Shown in pieces: positions 18,661 through 27,983 of a stretch of 64,000 nt of DNA. The translations under genes were made by a program, and so were the position numbers. Source of the stretch: Terriglobia bacterium. Lineage in GTDB: Bacteria > Acidobacteriota > Terriglobia > Bryobacterales > Bryobacteraceae. The notes beneath the pieces were generated by a model. That model worked only from the letters and a program-made list of their open reading frames with translations. It did no database searches and was not told the DNA's origin. The stretch spans positions 26,543-90,542 of the forward strand of contig JAIQFS010000025.1 in assembly GCA_020073145.1 (NCBI GenBank), given 5' to 3'. The stretch's first letter is position 1. Each line of letters begins with the position of its first letter.

Positions 18661-19761
18661 TTATTGCCAACTCCCAGCCGTCGATTGCCGTATATGCCAG
18701 AGCGCACCGTCGGAGCCCACTGCGAAAGCGTCAACTGTCTGGTCCGCATCGCGCACCGCGATTGGATTACCCACGAGAGAACCGCCGAGGCTCTGCCACG
18801 GTCCGAACGGCGATCCACTTCCCGGAGACGCCGTGACCCATAAGGCAGTGTCACCACCGACGACCAAGACTTCCAGATCATTAGGACCGAAGTGTGGGGG
18901 AGGCGCCATCGTTGGATTACTGATGATATAACCGCCAAGCGAAGCCGGATCCGACCATGTGGCGGGGGCGACCTTGCCGGTGAGCGGTGTTGTATCGAGA
19001 ATGGACCAGGCGGCGTTATCCATGCCCCGGTACATGACGTACCGGCCGCTCTCCACGACACTAGCAGGGCCGTTCATCGCGCCGCCCAGCGTAGCCCAGT
19101 CATTAAATGTAGGACTTGCCCCAGGCGATGTTGCTTGGCGGTACCAGGGCGCATTGTCGTAGCTGCCGCGCACGAACACAGTGACTTGGCCGTTGCCATT
19201 CACGCCTGCTCCCGGCGCGCTCGCCAGAGATCCGCCCAGGCTTGTCCACGATGTCCCCCAGGGCCCGCTCGCTTCGTTCGTCTGGTTGTACCACAGGGCA
19301 TTATCGGGACCGCGCATAAACACATATGCGGCGGGAATGGAAACATGCAGCATATCCGTCTGCACGACTGCAAGATCGCTCGTGCCAGAGCCACCGATGC
19401 TGATCCAGTCCGAATAGTTGTCAGCCGTGGTTTCTGATCGCCTCCACACGGCGGTATCGCCGCCCACTGCGAAGACCGCGATGTGCCCGCTCGGGTCCAG
19501 TACTGCTTTGGGATTGCTGATGATGACGCCGCCGAGGCTGACGAACGGTGTCCAGCTTCCACCGGGAGAGGTTTGCGCCGCGAACCAGAGCGCATTATCG
19601 GCACCCCGAATGAAGACTCGCAGCCGGCCATCGTAGCCGGACACGGCGAATGGGTCGCCCTGGGCACTGCCGCCCAGACTTTCCCATGAGGGAGTTGCGA
19701 GGAGAATACTGGCGGAAAAAAACGAGCACAACGAGACTAAGACCGCTTTTGGGCAATGCAT
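18661..19761 (-). CDS. secreted PLL-like seven-bladed beta-propeller protein
   Basis: A 366-residue protein with a signal peptide (about 1-22) followed by seven repeats of about 48 residues, each with a W..LGG-type core (SWESLGG, FVSLGGVIISNP, WISIGG, SWTSLGG, DWATLGG, PASLGGYIISNP, PWQSLGG) and a 'VFxRGxDNALW' strand. This is the pattern of PLL-type fucose-binding lectins and related propellers. Sugar binding is inferred from the fold. It has no operon partner. Confidence 0.75.
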   Translation of the reverse strand: MHCPKAVLVSLCSFFSASILLATPSWESLGGSAQGDPFAVSGYDGRLRVFIRGADNALWFAAQTSPGGSWTPFVSLGGVIISNPKAVLDPSGHIAVFAVGGDTAVWRRSETTADNYSDWISIGGSGTSDLAVVQTDMLHVSIPAAYVFMRGPDNALWYNQTNEASGPWGTSWTSLGGSLASAPGAGVNGNGQVTVFVRGSYDNAPWYRQATSPGASPTFNDWATLGGAMNGPASVVESGRYVMYRGMDNAAWSILDTTPLTGKVAPATWSDPASLGGYIISNPTMAPPPHFGPNDLEVLVVGGDTALWVTASPGSGSPFGPWQSLGGSLVGNPIAVRDADQTVDAFAVGSDGALWHIRQSTAGSWQ

Positions 19762-19978
19762 ATGGCTGAGGATAAAGTGCGCTCCCGCCGGCAGTCAATT
19801 CGGGCCAGTGCGATGCGACCCCAAGCGGACAGACGGGTGTGAACAACCGAACGCCGCGTCGCGGAAACAGTAGGGGTTAACACAGATGGTCCGGCGAGTC
19901 TCAGATAAAACTCGGAGACCATCCCGATTCGGCCGGAAGCCATTCATGCGAAGAGTTCCAGTTATCACACTGCCAAGT

Positions 19979-20119
19979 CTGGGGCACCGTCCTGCGACAT
20001 GCCGCAAATACTACATTCATCCCGCGATACTCGACGCATACTCGGATGAAACGCTGTTTGATGCCGTGGGCAACCGGTTGAGGATACGGCTTTGCCCGCC
20101 GCGCGCAGGGGGGAAATAA
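19979..20119 (+). pseudogene. C-terminal fragment of a topoisomerase IB gene
   Basis: The frame encodes LGHRPATCRKYYIHPAILDAY, closely like the segment around the catalytic Tyr of bacterial type IB topoisomerases (LGNTPAVCRK.YVHP). It runs on to a stop at 20119. The preceding residues do not match the rest of the enzyme, and I found no other part of the gene in any nearby frame. The 824-base gap 19762-20585 otherwise contains only a promoter for rpsA. Confidence 0.5.
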
Positions 20120-20397
20120 AAAGGGTCCCAACAGACTTGGACTCACCTGGACCCGCCATTCATTCAACAAGGCCATCGCTGACCGCGCGAGCCTGACCTT
20201 CCAAACCGGGCTCGTTGGCCGCTCAGCCTGCGGGTCTGACCGCCAATCGGGTGAATCCTAGTTCCTATTGGGACCTGTTTCTCTTATATACCTACTTGTT
20301 CCGGGCGTCAAGGGGGATTTTGCGAGGGCGGCGACAGGGTCGAATCCAGAGGTCTGCGGAACGAGGGGCGCCGAACCGCAGTCCAGGGCCCCCGGCG

Positions 20398-20427
20398 TTG
20401 ACAACCCGCAAGCGGAGGGCGTATATT
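20398..20427 (+). promoter_or_regulatory. strong sigma70-like promoter for rpsA
   Basis: TTGACA (20398-20403), 18-base spacer, TATATT (20422-20427). The start of transcription would be near 20434, leaving a leader of about 150 bases before the GTG at 20586. A long leader is common for S1 genes, which control their own translation, but no specific structure was identified. Confidence 0.65.
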
Positions 20428-20585
20428 TGCTAACATACTGATCTCACAGTGGTTTGCTATCGAGGGCGCATGGTCTCGGTCATCTGGGTGGTTGAGCGGC
20501 GTCTCGCGCCGATCGAGTCCTCGCCGGAGGCATCTTCGAATCTGCAGCCACCGGTGATTCAGTGCTCGGCCGAGGAGTTTTAGCC

Positions 20586-22295
20586 GTGGACCAAGACAAG
20601 GGGCATGTCGACGAACCGGTTCCCGAGAGCTACGAGGATCTCCTCGAGGACTACAGCCACTTCGCCCCGCCTGCCAGCGATGAAGTTCTGCAGGGCACGG
20701 TTCTCAGCATCACCGGCAAAGACGTAATCATCGATTTCGGGTTTAAGTCGGAAGGGATCGCGCCGCTGGAGCAATTCCAATCGGCGACCGGGGAAATTAC
20801 GGTGCGGCCGGGAGATGTGGTCGATGTCATGATCGATCACGGCCCGCCCCAGGAAGGCTACGTGCTGCTTTCGCACACGCGAGCCGCGCGGCTGCGCATC
20901 TGGGACAACCTGGAGAAAGCCCAACAAGACCAACTGACGTTGTCGGGTCGGGTGCTGGGACGCGTTAAGGGGGGCCTGGCGGTGGATGTCGGCATAGAGG
21001 CATTCATGCCCGGATCGCAGGCGGATCCGCGGCCCATCCACAACCTTGACGGGCTGATCGGGCAGGATATTCCCATCAAGATCATCAAGCTCAACCGCCG
21101 CCGCGGCAATGTGGTGGTCTCGCGAAAAGTGGCGGTGGAGGAAGAAGTCAACGCGCGCAAGAGCACGACGCTGGAGCATTTGGCCGAAGGCTCGGTGGTC
21201 ACCGGCGTGGTGAAGAACCTGACCGACTATGGCGCGTTCATCGATCTGGGTGGAATCGACGGGCTCTTGCACGTGACCGACATGTCCTACGGCCGGATCG
21301 GGCATCCCTCCGAGTTGCTGCACGTCGGCCAAGAGATCACGGTCCAGGTTCTGAAATTCGATCGCGGCAAAGAACGCGTCTCGCTCGGCTTGAAGCAGCT
21401 GGCGCCGGATCCGTGGGAGACAGTGGATACGCACTTTCCGATCCATGGGCGGGTGATCGGGCGGGTGGTGAACGTCACCGACTACGGCGCCTTCGTGGAG
21501 CTGGAAGCCGGGGTGGAAGGCCTGATCCACATCAGCGAAATGACCTGGTCGCGGCGCATGAAGCATCCCTCCAAAGTGGTCAAGCCAGGGGATCAAGTGG
21601 AAGCCGTGGTGCTGGAAGTGCATCCCAAAGAGCGGCGGATTTCGCTGGGGCTCAAGCAACTGGAGCCCAACCCGTGGACCACCATCGACAGCCGCTACAG
21701 CGTCGGTTCGGTAGTGGAGGGGCGGGTGCGCAACATGACCGATTTTGGCGCGTTCATCGAAATCGAGGAAGGGATCGACGGCCTAGTGCATGTGTCCGAT
21801 CTTTCCTGGACCAAGCGCGTCAAGCACCCGTCGGAAGTGCTGAAAAAGGGACAGATTGTCCAGGCGGTGATTCTGAACATCGACTCGTCGGCGCACCGGC
21901 TGTCGCTGGGCATCAAGCAGCTCCAGCCGGACGCCTGGGAGACGTATTTCCAGAACCATCAAGTGGGCGACACGGTGCACGGGCGCGTCGGCCGGCTGGC
22001 GAGTTTCGGCGGATTTGTCGAACTGGCTGACGGAGTGGAGGGGCTGTGCCATTTCTCCGAGGTACCCGGGTATTCGGGACGGCGCGGCTCGGAGGAGCCG
22101 CCTTTGAGCGTGGGGCAGGAGTTTGATTTTAAGATTATTAAGATGAGCGAAGCGGAAAAGAAGGTCGGGCTCAGCTTGCGCGCCGTAGCGGAGGATGACG
22201 AGAAAACGCGTCTGGAAGACTATCAACGGCAAGCGGCGGCCGCCACCACCACCATTGAAGAGGTAATGAGCCTCAAAGACCGCAATCTAGAATAG
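20586..22295 (+). CDS. rpsA: 30S ribosomal protein S1
   Basis: A 569-residue protein made of six S1 (OB-fold) RNA-binding repeats. The last four are the most alike, each with DYGAFI/DFGAFI and GLVHVS/GLIHIS cores. It unfolds mRNA leaders on the 30S subunit. The GTG at 20586 is preferred to the frame start at 20562 because CGAGGAG lies about eight bases upstream. E. coli S1 has 557 residues. The IHF-like gene follows 78 bases later, an order also known in other bacteria (rpsA-ihf). Confidence 0.9.
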   Translation: MDQDKGHVDEPVPESYEDLLEDYSHFAPPASDEVLQGTVLSITGKDVIIDFGFKSEGIAPLEQFQSATGEITVRPGDVVDVMIDHGPPQEGYVLLSHTRAARLRIWDNLEKAQQDQLTLSGRVLGRVKGGLAVDVGIEAFMPGSQADPRPIHNLDGLIGQDIPIKIIKLNRRRGNVVVSRKVAVEEEVNARKSTTLEHLAEGSVVTGVVKNLTDYGAFIDLGGIDGLLHVTDMSYGRIGHPSELLHVGQEITVQVLKFDRGKERVSLGLKQLAPDPWETVDTHFPIHGRVIGRVVNVTDYGAFVELEAGVEGLIHISEMTWSRRMKHPSKVVKPGDQVEAVVLEVHPKERRISLGLKQLEPNPWTTIDSRYSVGSVVEGRVRNMTDFGAFIEIEEGIDGLVHVSDLSWTKRVKHPSEVLKKGQIVQAVILNIDSSAHRLSLGIKQLQPDAWETYFQNHQVGDTVHGRVGRLASFGGFVELADGVEGLCHFSEVPGYSGRRGSEEPPLSVGQEFDFKIIKMSEAEKKVGLSLRAVAEDDEKTRLEDYQRQAAAATTTIEEVMSLKDRNLE

Positions 22296-22373
22296 CGTGG
22301 AATCGCTTGCAAATTTCCCGTATTCACGCGATACTGCGGTTTCGTAACCGGTTGAGAGGACAAGGAGAACGGA

Positions 22374-22703
22374 ATGACCAAGGCCGATCTGATTGAAGAG
22401 GTCTCCCGCGTGGTGGAGATGACGCGGAAGGAGTCCGAGGTCATCGTGGAGGCGATTTTTGACAGCATCGTGAAGTCTCTTCGCTCCGGCGACAAAATCG
22501 AGATCCGCGGCTTCGGCAGCTTCCGCACCCGGCAACGGCAACCGCGCATCGGCCGCAACCCCAAGACGGGGGCACGGGTGGAAGTGCCCGCCAAGAAGAT
22601 TCCGTATTTCAAACCCAGCAAGGAACTCAAGGACGTGGTGAACAACTCCGCCACCGCAGTCGCGGCGGAGCCTCCGCCCGAGCGAGTTCCGAACCCGCAA
22701 TAG
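22374..22703 (+). CDS. IHF/HU-family DNA-bending protein
   Basis: A 109-residue nucleoid protein. MTKADLIEEVSRVVEMTRKES, RSGDKIEIRGFGSF and RNPKTGARVEVPAKKIPYFKPSKELK cover the whole HU/IHF fold, including the beta arms that enter the minor groove (RNPKTG). An Ala/Pro tail of about 15 residues is extra. Position after rpsA suggests IHF rather than HU. AGGAGAACGG precedes the ATG. Confidence 0.9.
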   Translation: MTKADLIEEVSRVVEMTRKESEVIVEAIFDSIVKSLRSGDKIEIRGFGSFRTRQRQPRIGRNPKTGARVEVPAKKIPYFKPSKELKDVVNNSATAVAAEPPPERVPNPQ

Positions 22704-22720
22704 CCTCGATCCGCAATCCC

Positions 22721-23206
22721 ATGGATTATCTCTGGACCCCCTGGCGCTATCAGTACGTCACCAAGCTGGGGGAGCCGGTGGATTGCCTTTTTTGCGCGGT
22801 GGCGGCGGATGCGCCCCAGGATCGTGAGCACCTCGTGTTGTACCGCGGAACGCGCAATCTAGTGATGCTCAATCGCTACCCGTACACCTCCGGGCATGTG
22901 ATGGTGGTGCCATACGAGCACCAGGCCACGCTGGAAGATTTGCAGGACGAAACCCTGGTGGAGCTGATCCGGTTGGGGCGGCTTGCCGAGAAGCATCTGC
23001 GCGCGGTATACCGGCCCGACGGTTTGAATCTGGGATTCAACATCGGACGGAGCGCGGGCGCGGGCATTGCCGGCCACGTTCATCTGCACGCGCTACCGCG
23101 GTGGACCGGCGATACCAGCTTCATGACGTCGGTAGGGGAGACGAGGGTGCTCCCCGAGGATTTGGACACGACGTGGGAGAAGCTGCGCCCGGTGTTTCAG
23201 GCATAA
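22721..23206 (+). CDS. HIT-family nucleotide hydrolase/phosphorylase
   Basis: A 161-residue HIT protein close to the Ap4A-phosphorylase-like group. The histidine triad is His119, 121 and 123 (HVHLHALPRW). NRYPYTSGHVMVVPYEH is the conserved strand. DCLFC near residue 22 may form half of a zinc site. It starts 17 bases after the IHF-like gene and is probably co-transcribed. The substrate is likely a dinucleoside polyphosphate or AMP derivative, by family. Confidence 0.88.
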   Translation: MDYLWTPWRYQYVTKLGEPVDCLFCAVAADAPQDREHLVLYRGTRNLVMLNRYPYTSGHVMVVPYEHQATLEDLQDETLVELIRLGRLAEKHLRAVYRPDGLNLGFNIGRSAGAGIAGHVHLHALPRWTGDTSFMTSVGETRVLPEDLDTTWEKLRPVFQA

Positions 23207-23511
23207 GAACCCAGCGCCCCTCGAAGAGTGGAGGCCTGGAAAGTCCGCTTTCCGCCAGGGCGCCCCATGCGGCCTTCGGGCCTCATCGGAGAGCGTCAAA
23301 ACCGTAGGCCGAGAGCACCGGCAGAAGCTTCCTCACCCCGCCAATCTCAGAGGAAAAAGCAGCCTTCGGAGGCTCCGGGGGAGACGCCGTGGAGCCGCAG
23401 GCGTCCGCACCGATGGGAGCCTCCGGTGAGGAAAGTAACCGCGACGCGAGATTTGTCGTAGCCGTGGCGCCAGAGGGCGTATGCTGTTCGTCCCACGGAG
23501 ACGACCGGACC
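23207..23511. other. intergenic gap, no gene recognised
   Basis: A 305-base GC-rich gap with several short GC inverted repeats. Open frames here have no recognisable protein content. Confidence 0.35.
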
Positions 23512-23709
23512 ATGCAGGACGAACCCAAGCCCCTGAAGAAAAGAGCCTCGGGGCGACCGCGCCGGTACGTCTCAGGGGAACGCATCCACGAGCTGCGGCG
23601 CCAAGGCCTGAGCTTCCGCCAGATCGCCCGGAAGACGGGATTTGGCTATGGCACGGTGCGGCGGGCCTATTGGGCGTCCGTAGAAGCGGGAACCGCCGCG
23701 GCGGATTGA
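23512..23709 (+). CDS. small HTH protein resembling the resolvase C-terminal domain
   Basis: A 65-residue basic protein: GRPRRYVSGERIHELRRQGLSFRQIARKTG is the helix-turn-helix of Hin/resolvase-type DNA-binding domains, but no catalytic domain is present. The ATG at 23512 has GGAG eleven bases upstream; the longer frame from 23389 adds nothing conserved. It may be a stand-alone DNA-binding protein or a leftover of a serine recombinase. Free-standing copies occur in Solibacter-type genomes as I recall them. Confidence 0.6.
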   Translation: MQDEPKPLKKRASGRPRRYVSGERIHELRRQGLSFRQIARKTGFGYGTVRRAYWASVEAGTAAAD

Positions 23710-23721
23710 GGGAGAAACCGC

Positions 23722-23949
23722 CTACTTAGCCGCCTTGGCTTTCTTGTAGGCGGCCCACCGTTTTTTTTGAGCCGCCGCAATGCGACGCCGGGCCGCGGCG
23801 GACATGGTGCGTTTTCGCTGGGGCGCAGCGCCGCTCCCGGCAGAGCTTTTCAACTGGTGGCGCAGGTCGGCCATGGCGCGGTCGATTTCCGCAAGCCGGC
23901 TCTCATACCCAGCCAAGGCGGCGCGCAAGAACGATGGGTCAGATTTCAT
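23722..23949 (-). CDS. small basic protein of unknown function
   Basis: A 75-residue protein with a predicted coiled coil (about 8-36, FLRAALAGYESRLAEIDRAMADLRHQL), then a basic tail SAAARRRIAAAQKKRWAAYKKAK. The tail motif (ARRRIAAAQKKRW) recurs in small proteins of Acidobacteriota and resembles DNA-binding basic tails. It converges with the HTH gene, with 12 bases between stops. Confidence 0.6.
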   Translation of the reverse strand: MKSDPSFLRAALAGYESRLAEIDRAMADLRHQLKSSAGSGAAPQRKRTMSAAARRRIAAAQKKRWAAYKKAKAAK

Positions 23950-24172
23950 ATGGGCACCAGAATATCACAGGGCATCCCAGGAGTGAGCCAAAATCCAAAT
24001 CCGGGGATTTTCGAGAAGCCGGAGACATTCGCACATGAGGCGGCAATGCGGCTGGCCTGAGCCATAATTCAATTCCAGCGATCCGCGTCAGAGTTGGAGC
24101 GAGGGCCCTCCTACGCACGGGATTCTCGTGGGGCGCGGGGTGCTACGCTGTTCGTTCGCAGGCAGGTGGACG

Positions 24173-25426
24173 GTGGACTTTGTTCGGGGGCTCCGATGTG
24201 TGTTCTGCGGTAGTCACTACCGGTCGAGGGCGCTGTGTACTTGCCCGCGGTGCGGGATCTCCGGCATCCTCGACGTCCTCTACGACTATCCCTCGGTGGC
24301 GCGCAGTCTGACGCGCCGGGTGCTGGCGGGGCGCCGGGAACCCGGGCAATGGAGATACCGCGAGCTGTTGCCGATCGGGGCGGGCGCGAAACTGCCGCAA
24401 CTGGCGGTAGGCGGGACGCCGTTAACCCTGGCGCCGGCGTTAGCGCGGCATGTCGGTGTCGGGCGGCTGCTTCTGAAAGACGACGGGCGCAACGCCACCG
24501 GGTCGCTCAAGGATCGCGCCAGCGCGCTCGGAGTGGTGAAGGCGCGCGAGCGGCGGCAGAAGATCATCGCCTGCGCCAGCACCGGGAACGCGGCATCTTC
24601 GTGCGCGGGCATGGCGGCGTCGATGGGGCTGCGGAGCGTGATCTTCGTGCCGGAGCGCGCTCCGGAGCCAAAGGTCACGCAACTGCTGATCTTCGGCGCG
24701 ACGGTGATCCGGGTCGGCGGGAGTTACGAGCAGGCCTTCCAACTGTGCCAGCAGGCCTGCGAGCGGTGGGGCTGGTACAACCGCAACTGCGCGATCAATC
24801 CATACCTGGTGGAAGGGAAGAAGACGGTGGGGCTGGAGATCGGCGAGCAGATGGAGTGGGAGCCAGCCGACTGGGTAGCGGTGTCGGTGGGCGACGGCTG
24901 CACGGTGGCGGGTGTCTGGAAAGCCTTCCGCGAGCTGCGGCAGTTGGGATTGATCGCCAGGACTCCGCGGATTTTGGGCGTACAAGCGGCCGGCGCCGCG
25001 CCGGTAACCGCGGCATTCCAGAGCGGTGAAGCCGTGCGGCCGCTGGAGCCGCGAACCGTGGCGGACAGCATTGCCGTGGGGGTTCCGCGCAACTGGAAAA
25101 AAGCTGTGCTGGCGGTGCGAGAGTCGGGCGGCACGATGATCAACGTCAGCGATGACGAGATTCTGGAGGCCATGCGCTACACCGGGCGGCTGGCTGGGAT
25201 TTTTGCCGAGCCGGCGGCGGCCACCGCGGTGGCCGGCTTACGGCGGGCGGTGGCCGAGGGCGTCATGCGGCGCCGCGCCAGCGCGGTGGCAGTGATCACG
25301 GGCAACGGGTTGAAGGATATCCAATCCGCGCGGACGGCGGCCGGCCAACCCTTCGAGATCGCGCCGGACGGAGCCGGACTGGACGACATCGTATGCCGGC
25401 AGGAACTGATCCCGCGTCCCTCCTGA
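24173..25426 (+). CDS. threonine synthase-like PLP enzyme
   Basis: About 417 residues, PLP fold type II. It opens with a zinc-ribbon-like segment (CVFCGSHYRSRALCTCPRCG) seen in long threonine synthases. NATGSLKDRAS holds the Schiff-base Lys, and CASTGNAASSCAGMAA is the phosphate/cofactor loop. The GTG at 24173 was chosen for its position just before the Cys motif. It overlaps the deaminase gene by 34 bases, so the two are likely co-translated. Threonine formation is possible, but context suggests a role with purine or amino-acid breakdown products. Confidence 0.8.
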   Translation: MDFVRGLRCVFCGSHYRSRALCTCPRCGISGILDVLYDYPSVARSLTRRVLAGRREPGQWRYRELLPIGAGAKLPQLAVGGTPLTLAPALARHVGVGRLLLKDDGRNATGSLKDRASALGVVKARERRQKIIACASTGNAASSCAGMAASMGLRSVIFVPERAPEPKVTQLLIFGATVIRVGGSYEQAFQLCQQACERWGWYNRNCAINPYLVEGKKTVGLEIGEQMEWEPADWVAVSVGDGCTVAGVWKAFRELRQLGLIARTPRILGVQAAGAAPVTAAFQSGEAVRPLEPRTVADSIAVGVPRNWKKAVLAVRESGGTMINVSDDEILEAMRYTGRLAGIFAEPAAATAVAGLRRAVAEGVMRRRASAVAVITGNGLKDIQSARTAAGQPFEIAPDGAGLDDIVCRQELIPRPS

Positions 25427-26874
25427 TTCGCGACATCCACACGCTGGTTGTGATGGATGAGCAGAACACGGTGCTGCACGGCGCCTGGGTATTCGTCCAG
25501 AATGGCGTCCTTCAGCAGATTGGCGCGCACTCCGCGAAATCGCCCAAGGCCGGGCGCACGATCGATGGCCGGCACGCGGTGGTGATCCCGGGGCTGATCA
25601 ATACGCACCATCACTTGTACCAGACGCTCACCCGGGCCTATGCTCCGGCGGCGGATGCGGAATTGTTCGATTGGCTGCGTACTCTGTATCCGATCTGGGC
25701 GCGGCTGGATGAAGAGGCCGTTTACGCCGCGGCGCTGGCCGGGATGGCGGAACTGCTGCTGTCGGGATGTACCACCACCAGCGACCATCATTACGTGTTC
25801 CCCAGGGGCCAGAGCCGCCTCATCGACGCGGAGATCCGCGCGGCGCGGCGAATTGGCATCCGTTTCCATCCCACGCGCGGGAGCATGAGCATGGGCCGGA
25901 GCCGGGGTGGTTTGCCGCCGGATTCGGTGGTGGAGAGCGAAGACAGGATTCTCGAAGATTGCGAGCGCGTGATCGCGAAGTATCACGATGCATCGCCGGG
26001 GTCGATGCTGCGCGTGGGGCTGGCGCCGTGCTCTCCGTTTTCGGTCTCCCGCCGGCTGTTGCGCGAGAGCGCGGAACTGGCGAGCCGCTGCGGCGTGAGG
26101 CTGCACACGCACCTGGCGGAGACCCGGGACGAGGAACTGTTCTGTCTGCGCCGGTACGGGAGGCGGCCGCTCGAACTGCTGGCGGGCGCGGGCTGGCTGC
26201 ATGCGAACACGTGGCTGGCCCACGGGATTTATTTCGATGCACGGGAAATTCCCCGCCTGGGCCGGGCCGGCGTCGGCATCGCGCACTGCCCGACGTCGAA
26301 TATGCGATTGGGTTCGGGCTCGGCTCCGGTGCCGGCGTTGCGGCGGGCGGGATGTCCGGTGGGGCTCGGAGTCGATGGCAGCGCCTCCAATGACAGCTCG
26401 CACCTGCTGGCCGAGGCGCGCCAAGCGATCTTACTGCAGCGGCTGGCGCGTGGCGCATCGGCCCTGCGGGTGCGCGATGCGCTGCGCATGGCGACGGTGG
26501 AAGGGGCCCGCTGTTTGGGACGCGACGATATTGGCACATTGGAGGCGGGCAAACGTGCCGACCTGGCGATGTTCGATCTGCGCGACGTGGGCTATAGCGG
26601 GGCTGGCGACGCGGTTTCCGCGCTGCTGCTGTGCGCGCCGACGCGCGTGGCGGCGCTGATCGTAGAGGGCCGCGTGGTGGTGGAGGGCGGGGAATTGCGG
26701 ACCCTGTCGCTGGACCGGATCGTCGCCCGGCACGGGCGTGCGTCGCGCAGAATCCTCAGTCCTGGCTCAGCCTCTATCGTTTTTGCCCCTTGTACGCCAG
26801 TCCGAACCTCATCAGAGGGCGAATCCGCTGCCGTCCCCAAAGTTCCACCAGGACCATTTCGACGGCAAGGCTAG
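25393..26874 (+). CDS. 8-oxoguanine deaminase-like amidohydrolase
   Basis: 493 residues of the amidohydrolase superfamily, closest in pattern to 8-oxoguanine deaminase/hydroxyatrazine hydrolase. Metal His72 and His74 lie in INTHHHLYQTLTRAY; later ligands are in HTHLAETRDEE, LAHGIYF and GVDGSASNDSS. 8-Oxoguanine deamination yields urate, which would suit the cluster downstream. The last ~35 residues (after RIVARHGRAS) look unrelated to the family, as if the original stop was lost. The stop lies six bases from the end of the converging TIGR03435 gene. Confidence 0.82.
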   Translation: MPAGTDPASLLIRDIHTLVVMDEQNTVLHGAWVFVQNGVLQQIGAHSAKSPKAGRTIDGRHAVVIPGLINTHHHLYQTLTRAYAPAADAELFDWLRTLYPIWARLDEEAVYAAALAGMAELLLSGCTTTSDHHYVFPRGQSRLIDAEIRAARRIGIRFHPTRGSMSMGRSRGGLPPDSVVESEDRILEDCERVIAKYHDASPGSMLRVGLAPCSPFSVSRRLLRESAELASRCGVRLHTHLAETRDEELFCLRRYGRRPLELLAGAGWLHANTWLAHGIYFDAREIPRLGRAGVGIAHCPTSNMRLGSGSAPVPALRRAGCPVGLGVDGSASNDSSHLLAEARQAILLQRLARGASALRVRDALRMATVEGARCLGRDDIGTLEAGKRADLAMFDLRDVGYSGAGDAVSALLLCAPTRVAALIVEGRVVVEGGELRTLSLDRIVARHGRASRRILSPGSASIVFAPCTPVRTSSEGESAAVPKVPPGPFRRQG

Positions 26875-26879
26875 GCCGG

Positions 26880-27893
26880 TCAATTGTCGGTCGGCACTCT
26901 TTCCGCATGGTCCACTACGATCACGTCAAGTTGTGCCTTCGTCTGTTCCAGCCTCAAACCAAGTTGCTTATCGATCGCCACGGACAACCGCGCGGCACTC
27001 GGCTCTAGATCATATCGCAGCGTAAAATCGTATCTCCCTGTCAGTCCCGTATGGTCTTGGACACGGTTGGAGCGCAGCGACGCTGCCAACTCTCTAGTCA
27101 ACTCCGAAAGCCGCGCCGCCCTAGCCGTCACGTAAGTTCCGTCGGGTGTTCTTCGCGTTGCGAAGGTCCTGCCGGGGGGAAGTTGCGGGAACCCGTTTCC
27201 GTCCACCCCGACTTGAACGTCGCCACCCGCGTTCCTTCTACCAGGCGTCGGCTTATCGAAGGGGGCTACCGACTCCTTCATCTTCGGCCCGTCCTTGGCC
27301 ACCGCCAGTTCGTAGACAGAAAAATCCCTCAGTTCATGGTGGACGGCCATTTGGAAGCGTTCCAGCAGCAACTGTCTGAGCATTAGCCGGACGTCCTGCT
27401 TGGTTACACTCTCCGGAAGCCCGGCAGTGATCTCGTACCTTTCCGACTCCATCCAATTGGGACCGAAAACCTGATCGAACCCAACTCCGTATGCAGACAC
27501 AAGGAGTTGCTTTAACGACAGGTTGGAATAAATCACCCTGCTTGGGTCGGTGGTGCCCGGCCCGCCGTTTATTGTTCCCACCGGAAACACCATACTCGAC
27601 CCCACCCCAAAGCTAACTGAGGGTGTGTCCTGGCGTGCCACCGCACGTCTGACCACGGCTACCTCGAACTGTGGCACTACATTGGCCTCTATTTCAGCCG
27701 GACTCGGCACGGCCTGCTCTGGTTGCCGCGGGCTGCGCCCAATCAGTCCCAGCGTACCCTCATCCTGGGCAACCGACGCGACAACCACCAAGGAACAGAT
27801 TATCGGTACAAAGAACCCGCCTCTCAATAGCATCCAGCACCGGTTGTGAGACATAGCAAGCGATCGAGGAAGCAGGTCGAACTTAGCCCTCAC
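26880..27893 (-). CDS. TIGR03435-family protein, exported
   Basis: A 337-residue protein with a hydrophobic N-terminal segment (about 25-42), then FEVAVVRRA, SLKQLLVSAYGV, YEITAGLP, LMLRQLLLERFQMAVHHELRDFSVYELAVAKDGPK and the C-terminal VVDHAERVPTDN, which is the family signature. TIGR03435 proteins are expanded in Solibacter-like Acidobacteriota, and their function is unknown. It points against the surrounding purine genes and separates the deaminase from the main operon. Confidence 0.88.
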   Translation of the reverse strand: MRAKFDLLPRSLAMSHNRCWMLLRGGFFVPIICSLVVVASVAQDEGTLGLIGRSPRQPEQAVPSPAEIEANVVPQFEVAVVRRAVARQDTPSVSFGVGSSMVFPVGTINGGPGTTDPSRVIYSNLSLKQLLVSAYGVGFDQVFGPNWMESERYEITAGLPESVTKQDVRLMLRQLLLERFQMAVHHELRDFSVYELAVAKDGPKMKESVAPFDKPTPGRRNAGGDVQVGVDGNGFPQLPPGRTFATRRTPDGTYVTARAARLSELTRELAASLRSNRVQDHTGLTGRYDFTLRYDLEPSAARLSVAIDKQLGLRLEQTKAQLDVIVVDHAERVPTDN

Positions 27894-27983
27894 TTGACTA
27901 AATCTGTTTGTACGATTGAGTGTGGCTACATCTTGCCATTATCCGTCATCCTAAACGGGAGGGCCTTTTTGCGTCCTGAGGCG

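Noticed and set aside
20110..20160. GGGTCC...GGACCC hairpin next to an A-rich run, terminator-like on the minus strand
   Set aside because: No minus-strand gene ends just upstream; loop of about 20 bases makes it weak.
20335..20365. GGTCGAATCC resembling a tRNA T-arm
   Set aside because: No acceptor or anticodon stem can be built around it.
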